Shown here: piece by piece, positions 59,653-64,000 of the stretch | Layout of the letters: every line of letters starts with the position of its first letter | Position numbering within the stretch: position 1 is the stretch's first letter | Assembly: GCF_024169925.1 (NCBI RefSeq) | Contig: NZ_JALJXF010000001.1 | Span: forward strand, 2,362,001 to 2,426,000 | Direction of reading: 5' to 3' | Source of the DNA: Methylorubrum extorquens | GTDB taxonomy: Bacteria > Pseudomonadota > Alphaproteobacteria > Rhizobiales > Beijerinckiaceae | DNA: 64,000 nt | Notes under the pieces: model-generated | Database searches by the model: none | Told to the model about the DNA's origin: nothing | What the model saw: only the letters and a program-made list of their open reading frames with translations | Position numbers and translations under genes: made by a program

Positions 59653-59835
59653 TCACATGGCCACCTTCTTGCCCATGCCGTCGCAGCAGCAGCCCTTCTT
59701 CCCGCTTTTCATCGACATCGAGGCCATCGGCTTGGCGCACATTCCTTTGGCGCCCTTTCCGCAGCACCCGGCCGCCAGGGCCGGGGTCAGCGAGAGGGCG
59801 AGCATCGCGGCCGCGGCCAACATCATCTGCTTCAT
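59653..59835 (-). CDS. Small Cys/Met-rich secreted peptide
   Basis: 60 residues from ATG 59835. A signal peptide (LAAAAMLALSLTPALAA) is followed by a ~37-residue mature part with GCCGKG, MCAKPM, and KKGCCCDGM. Six Cys and several Met suggest Cu(I) binding in the periplasm, metallothionein-like. Lies between cueR and csp in the copper cluster. Confidence 0.6.
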   Translation of the reverse strand: MKQMMLAAAAMLALSLTPALAAGCCGKGAKGMCAKPMASMSMKSGKKGCCCDGMGKKVAM

Positions 59836-59894
59836 CGTTTTCTCCTGGGTGGTTCGGAAACGTGAGGAACGGCCCCGGAGGCCGTCCCCGGGGC

Positions 59895-60227
59895 TCAGGC
59901 CGCCATCTTGCGGCAGCTCTCGGCGCAGCGGCGGCACTGCTCGACGCAGTCCTGCATGTCGCCCACCTGCTCGCAACTCTTCGCGCAGGCCTCGCAGACC
60001 TCCGCGCAGGCCCGGCAGGTGTGCCTGTGCTCGGGGGTCCCGAGCAGCATGAAGTGGGCGGAGGTCCGACAGATCTCCGCGCAGGCCAGCATCAGGCGAA
60101 GATGCTCCGGCTCAACGTGCTTGCCCCCGGCCGGCAGGCAGTGGTTTGAGGCCATCCCGAGGCAGGTTTGATAACAGCGTAGGCACTCATCGATGCACGA
60201 CTGCATCTCGCTCGACATGTTGTGCAT
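59895..60227 (-). CDS. Csp-type four-helix-bundle copper storage protein
   Basis: 110 residues from ATG 60227 (TGGAGTGGATATC). Sixteen Cys occur in CxxxC spacing along four helices (ECLRCYQTC, ACAEIC, TCRACAEVC, CEACAKSC, DCVEQCRRCAESC), the pattern of Csp3/DUF326 proteins that store many Cu(I) ions in the bundle core. There is no signal peptide, so it is cytosolic, unlike Csp1. The frame continues upstream, but that part is AT-rich and non-conserved. Confidence 0.9.
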   Translation of the reverse strand: MHNMSSEMQSCIDECLRCYQTCLGMASNHCLPAGGKHVEPEHLRLMLACAEICRTSAHFMLLGTPEHRHTCRACAEVCEACAKSCEQVGDMQDCVEQCRRCAESCRKMAA

Positions 60228-60265
60228 GATATCCACTCCATCAATTGGCAAAATGATGTCATTGA

Positions 60266-60304
60266 CTAACAATATCAAGCACATTAGACACCTGATCTTG
60301 TTAG
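60266..60304. promoter_or_regulatory. Inverted repeat upstream of csp
   Basis: Arms CTAACAATATCA (60266-60277) and TGATCTTGTTAG (60293-60304) pair at 11 of 12 positions with a 15-bp spacer, in an unusually AT-rich 150-bp stretch. It is unlike the CueR box and suggests a different regulator for the csp gene. Confidence 0.55.
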
Positions 60305-60389
60305 TATCACAACCAAGCACTCCGACTAAGGTTCAATTATTCCGTCGAAATAGAACTCAACGATAATTGATCCCTATTTTTGCATGCGG

Positions 60390-60788
60390 TCACTTGGCAT
60401 TCTTCTTCAGCCATGCCTCCATATCTGCAACCTCCTTCTTCTGGTCATCGATGATTTTCTGGGCCATCGCCTTGGTCGCCGGGTCCTTGGCGTGCCTCAG
60501 CGCCACCTCGGCCATGGCCATCGCACCCTTGTGGTGCGGGATCATGTGCGTGCGGAAGTCGACGTCCGTGTCGCCCGTGTAGGCCACGTCCATGTCCTTC
60601 ATCATCGTCATGTCGGCAGCCTTGAATTCCTTGGTCGAGGCGTTGTCCTTCGGGTCGGGCTTCATCGAGTCCCCGGCACCCATGCCCGGCATGGAACCGT
60701 GGTCGTGCGTGGCTTGGGCGATGGCCGGACCGGCGAGCCCGAGGGAGACGAGGGCGGCGAACAGGGTCGTGGTGGTCGAGGTGGCCAT
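60390..60788 (-). CDS. DUF305 (CopM-like) secreted protein
   Basis: 132 residues. Signal peptide (LFAALVSLGLAGPAIA), then the DUF305 core MHDVDFRTHMIPHHKGAMAM-type segment (here DFRTHMIPHHKGAMAMAEVAL) rich in His and Met. Members such as CopM bind copper outside the inner membrane. In the same direction as the RND module B genes, 38 bp after the preceding gene. Confidence 0.85.
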   Translation of the reverse strand: MATSTTTTLFAALVSLGLAGPAIAQATHDHGSMPGMGAGDSMKPDPKDNASTKEFKAADMTMMKDMDVAYTGDTDVDFRTHMIPHHKGAMAMAEVALRHAKDPATKAMAQKIIDDQKKEVADMEAWLKKNAK

Positions 60789-60826
60789 GGTGCGTTTCCT
60801 TCTTGGGTCGGGATCGAACGGGTGGA

Positions 60827-61192
60827 TCAGTTGAACTTGCCGCTGGCGGTCGCGCCGTCGGGGGCGGTGAGCTGGACGGCGCCCTTCGGGCTGTCGCCGA
60901 GCGCCACGGACGCCTTGCCCGAGAGGCGGTTGCCGTCTGTCGGCTCCAGCGGCACGCGGGCCGGCTTGCCGCCGACGACGAGGATGGCGGTGCCCTTGAA
61001 ACCGGTCGCCGGGACCGGTTTCTGGCTTCCGTCCGACACGAACACGTCGACCGTCTCGCCCTTGGCGACGAGCTCGACGTGGTACTTGCCGGCATCCGTG
61101 ACGCGGCCGCCGTGCTGGCCGGCCGTCTCGTGCGCGCAGGCCGGCATCGCGACCAGCGCCCCGGCCATCAGGGCCATTCTCCAGGGGATCAT
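60827..61192 (-). CDS. Periplasmic protein of RND module B
   Basis: 121 residues. A signal peptide with a possible lipobox (LVAMPAC), then a beta-rich domain (QHGGRVTDAGKYHVELVAKGE, then FKGTAILVVGGKPARV). Counterpart of the gene at 49900, and likewise follows its pump closely (24 bp). Probably a metal-binding accessory. Confidence 0.6.
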   Translation of the reverse strand: MIPWRMALMAGALVAMPACAHETAGQHGGRVTDAGKYHVELVAKGETVDVFVSDGSQKPVPATGFKGTAILVVGGKPARVPLEPTDGNRLSGKASVALGDSPKGAVQLTAPDGATASGKFN

Positions 61193-61216
61193 CGGTACTC
61201 TCCTTCGTGGGGTGGA

Positions 61217-64000
61217 TCAGAACGCCTCGACCGGACGCGGTTTCGCGCCGTCCGGACGGGGGGCATCGGGGGTTTCGGCCTGCGCGGCGCGCAGGCGCTC
61301 CAACGGCGCCCGCCCGAAGCGCAGGAACAGGACCGGCGTCAGCACCGTGTCGAGGAGGGTCGCGCTGATCAGGCCGCCGAAGATGGTCACCGCGACCGGG
61401 TGCAGGATCTCCTTGCCCGGGGTCGCGGCGTCGTAGAGCAGCGGCACCAGGGCCACGCCGGCCGACAGGGCGGTCATCAGCACCGGCGTCAGGCGCTCCA
61501 GGCTGCCCCGCACCACGAGGTCGCGCCCGAACGGCATGCCTTCGTGCAGCGACAGGTTCAGGTAGTGGCTGATCTTCAGGATGCCGTTGCGGGCGCTGAT
61601 GCCCGTCAGGGTGATGAACCCGATCATCGACGCCACCGAGAGCGGCTGCCCCACCAGCCACAGCGCGAGCACGCTGCCGATGAGGGCGAGCGGCACGTTG
61701 CCCATGATGATCAGCGCCAGCACGGCCGAGCGGTAGCGGCTGTAGAGGATGGCGAAGACCAGGGCGAGGGACAGGGTGGACAGGGCCGCGATGGTCCGGC
61801 TCGCCTCCTCCTGTGCCTGGAACGTCCCCTCCAGGCTTGCAAAGAAGCCCGGGGGGAGCTTGGCCTCGGACACCTGATGCCGGATGGCCGCCACGATGGT
61901 GGCCATGTCGCTCGTACCGTCGGTGTTGGCCTGGACGACGAGGCGGCGCCGGCTGTTCTCCCGCAGGATCTGGTTCGGCCCGTCCGTCTCGCGGATGTCG
62001 GCGACCTGGCGTGCCGGCACCCACCCCGACGGGGTCTCGATCAGCAGGTCCTTCAGCCCCTGCGTCGTGCGCTGGCGCTCCGGCAGGCGAAGGAGCACGT
62101 CGAAGCGCTTGTAGCCGTCGGCCACGGTCGAGACGACGCGCCCGTTGGAGAGGCGGCTGAGTTGCTCGACCACCGCCGAGGGCTGGACCCCGTAGAGGGC
62201 CGCCCGGGTGTAGTCGACCCGGATCTCCAATTGCGGGATTCGGACCTGCTTCTCGACCTGCAGGTCGGCCAGACCCGGGATTTTTGCCATGCGGTCGCGC
62301 AGGTCGTTGGCCACGCTGCGCAGGGCGTCGAGGTCCTCGCCGAAGATCTTCAGGGCGAGCTCCGCCCGGACCCCGGACAGCATGTGGTCGAGGCGGTGCG
62401 AGATCGGCTGGCCGACGTTCACCGAGAGCGGCAGCCGGGACAGGCGCTGCCGGATGTCGGCCACCACGGCGTCCTTCGGCCGGCCACCGCCCTTGAGCTC
62501 CACCTCGATCTCGGAGGAATGGACGCCCTCGGCGTGCTCGTCGAGCTCGGCCCGGCCGGTGCGGCGTCCGACCGAGGCGACCTCCGGGATGTCGAGGAGC
62601 AGCTTCTCGGCGATCAACCCGACGCGATTGCTCTCGGCGAGCGAGATGCCCGGATTGAACGTCGTGTTGACGGTGAACGAGCCCTCGTTGAAGGGCGGCA
62701 GGAAGGCCCGCGGCAGGTTCCAGGCGGCGATGCCGGCCGCGACGACCGCGATGGCCACCGTGGCAACGAGCACCCGCTGGTGCCGGAAGGCGATCCCGAG
62801 CAGCCGGGCGTTGCCACGCTTCAACCATCGCAGGAGGGCGCTGTCGTGCTCGGCAAGGCTCTTGAGCCCCGGCAGCAGGTAATAGGCCAGCACTGGCGTC
62901 AAGGTGACCGACACCAGCAGACTCGCCAGGATCGAGATGATGTAGGCCTGCCCCAGGGGCGCGAACAGCCGCCCCTCGATCCCGGACAGGGCGAACAGGG
63001 GCACGAACACGAGGACGATGATCATCGTCGCGTAGACGATGCCGGAACGCACCTCCGAGGACGCAGCGACCACGACCTCGAAGGTCGAGCGCGGCGAGCC
63101 GGCCGCCCGGTTCTCGCCGAGCCGTCGAAAAATGTTCTCGACGTCGACCACGGCGTCGTCGACGAGCTCGCCGATGGCGATGGCCAGCCCGCCCAGCGTC
63201 ATCGTGTTGATCGACAGGCCGGCGAGGTGGAAGGCGATGGCGGTCGCCAGGATCGAGACCGGGATGGCGGTCAGCGAGATGACCGTGGTGCGCACGTTCA
63301 GCAGGAACGCGAACAGCACGATGGCCACCACCACGATGGCCTCGACGAGCACGCGCTCGACGTTGGCAATGGAGGTCTCGATGAAGTTCGCCTGGCGGAA
63401 CAGGATCTGGTCGGCCTTGATGCCGTTCGGCAGGGTCGCGGTGACCTCCTTCAGGGCCGCCTCGATCTCGCGCGTGAGCTTGACGGTGTCGACGTCGGGC
63501 TGCTTCTCGACAGAGACGATGACCGCGGGCTTGCCCATGTAGCCGCCGTCGCCGCGCTTGACCCTGGGGGCGAAGGAGACGTCCGCCACCTGGCGCAGGT
63601 AGACCGGCGCGTCGCCGACGTTGGCGACCACGACGCTGCGCAAATCGTCGAGGCTCATCGTCCGGCCGATGTTCCGGATGAGGTACTCGCGGGCGTACTG
63701 GTCGGTGAACCCTCCGCCGGCGTTGGTGCCGAACTGGGTCAGCGACGCCTCAAGCTGGGCGTTCGTGACGCCCAGCGCCCGCATGGCCGCGACGTTGGGA
63801 CTGACGCGGAACTGGCGCACCTCCCCGCCGATGGGAATGACCTGGGCGACGCCCGGGATCGTGAGGAGGCGCGGCCGCAGGATGAAGTCGGCGGCCTCGC
63901 GCACCTCCATCGGGGTGGCGTTGTCGCCGGTCACCGCCACCAGAAGGATCTGGCCCATGATGGAGGAGATCGGACCCATCTGCGGAGTCACGTTCGGGGG
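61217..64000 (-). CDS. Heavy-metal RND efflux pump (module B), 5' end outside the window
   Basis: 928 residues are visible, covering from the first periplasmic loop ([14 protein letters not shown]) to the C-terminus. The helix-4 motif [21 protein letters not shown] is identical to that of the pump at 50331, and long stretches of both proteins and their DNA match. The gene continues past position 64000. Presumed Cu/Ag or related cation export. Confidence 0.92.
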   Translation of the reverse strand, partial: PPNVTPQMGPISSIMGQILLVAVTGDNATPMEVREAADFILRPRLLTIPGVAQVIPIGGEVRQFRVSPNVAAMRALGVTNAQLEASLTQFGTNAGGGFTDQYAREYLIRNIGRTMSLDDLRSVVVANVGDAPVYLRQVADVSFAPRVKRGDGGYMGKPAVIVSVEKQPDVDTVKLTREIEAALKEVTATLPNGIKADQILFRQANFIETSIANVERVLVEAIVVVAIVLFAFLLNVRTTVISLTAIPVSILATAIAFHLAGLSINTMTLGGLAIAIGELVDDAVVDVENIFRRLGENRAAGSPRSTFEVVVAASSEVRSGIVYATMIIVLVFVPLFALSGIEGRLFAPLGQAYIISILASLLVSVTLTPVLAYYLLPGLKSLAEHDSALLRWLKRGNARLLGIAFRHQRVLVATVAIAVVAAGIAAWNLPRAFLPPFNEGSFTVNTTFNPGISLAESNRVGLIAEKLLLDIPEVASVGRRTGRAELDEHAEGVHSSEIEVELKGGGRPKDAVVADIRQRLSRLPLSVNVGQPISHRLDHMLSGVRAELALKIFGEDLDALRSVANDLRDRMAKIPGLADLQVEKQVRIPQLEIRVDYTRAALYGVQPSAVVEQLSRLSNGRVVSTVADGYKRFDVLLRLPERQRTTQGLKDLLIETPSGWVPARQVADIRETDGPNQILRENSRRRLVVQANTDGTSDMATIVAAIRHQVSEAKLPPGFFASLEGTFQAQEEASRTIAALSTLSLALVFAILYSRYRSAVLALIIMGNVPLALIGSVLALWLVGQPLSVASMIGFITLTGISARNGILKISHYLNLSLHEGMPFGRDLVVRGSLERLTPVLMTALSAGVALVPLLYDAATPGKEILHPVAVTIFGGLISATLLDTVLTPVLFLRFGRAPLERLRAAQAETPDAPRPDGAKPRPVEAF

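Overview
The window is GC-rich (short AT-richer islands sit at promoters) and coding-dense. Codon use, the Sor/YeiH/TDT set, the His-rich secreted proteins and the many small alphaproteobacterial genes point to a Methylobacterium/Methylorubrum-like member of the Hyphomicrobiales. It looks like accessory DNA (a plasmid or genomic island): there are no rRNA genes, no intact tRNA and almost no core housekeeping genes, but there are a relaxase, a primase-type replication protein, a toxin-antitoxin pair, an insertion sequence and long runs of metal-resistance genes. The species assignment is an inference from gene content.

1-5.8 kb holds a mixed set: a holin-like membrane protein cut by the window edge, an exported L,D-transpeptidase, a membrane-anchored endonuclease/exonuclease/phosphatase protein, several small unknowns and a 3'-truncated tRNA with anticodon CAT. 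5.8-17.2 kb is flanked by a 30-bp inverted repeat. It carries an ECF sigma/anti-sigma operon headed by a COG4315 secreted protein and continuing into a LysR regulator and a DUF202 membrane protein. A sulfite module follows: two sulfite-oxidase-type molybdoenzymes, a c-type cytochrome, a YVTN beta-propeller, a TDT/SLAC1 exporter and a YeiH exporter. A phosphoglycerate-mutase-family enzyme closes the segment.

17.2-35.2 kb looks like one mobile element. It has an ArdC-like antirestriction protein, a MobC-like ribbon-helix-helix protein with a relaxase, several HTH proteins, a Rha/KilAC antirepressor, an archaeo-eukaryotic-primase-type replication protein, and about fifteen tiny translationally coupled genes that include a phage-type lysis set (holin, lysozyme, i-spanin, Rz1-like lipoprotein). 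No capsid, terminase, tail or integrase gene is visible. Holin and lysozyme carry frameshifts and a neighbour carries an in-frame stop. A broken cation-diffusion-facilitator gene and an IS5-type element, itself with an in-frame stop, mark the right edge.

36.7-64 kb is metal resistance. First come small His-rich secreted proteins and a CzcBA-type RND pair. Next is a MerR-regulated P-type ATPase with signal peptidase II (a Pbr-like arrangement) and an exported L,D-transpeptidase. A HigB toxin with a fused HigA/ImmA-type antitoxin follows. The rest is copper-type: a second RND system with an unusual adaptor, a glutaredoxin-MauE fusion, a DUF4396 protein, CueR, a Cys/Met-rich peptide, a 16-Cys Csp-type copper-storage protein, a DUF305 protein and a third RND pump running off the right end. 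Efflux pumps, storage proteins and periplasmic His/Met/Cys-rich binders would together buffer and expel Cu, Pb, Zn, Cd and Co.
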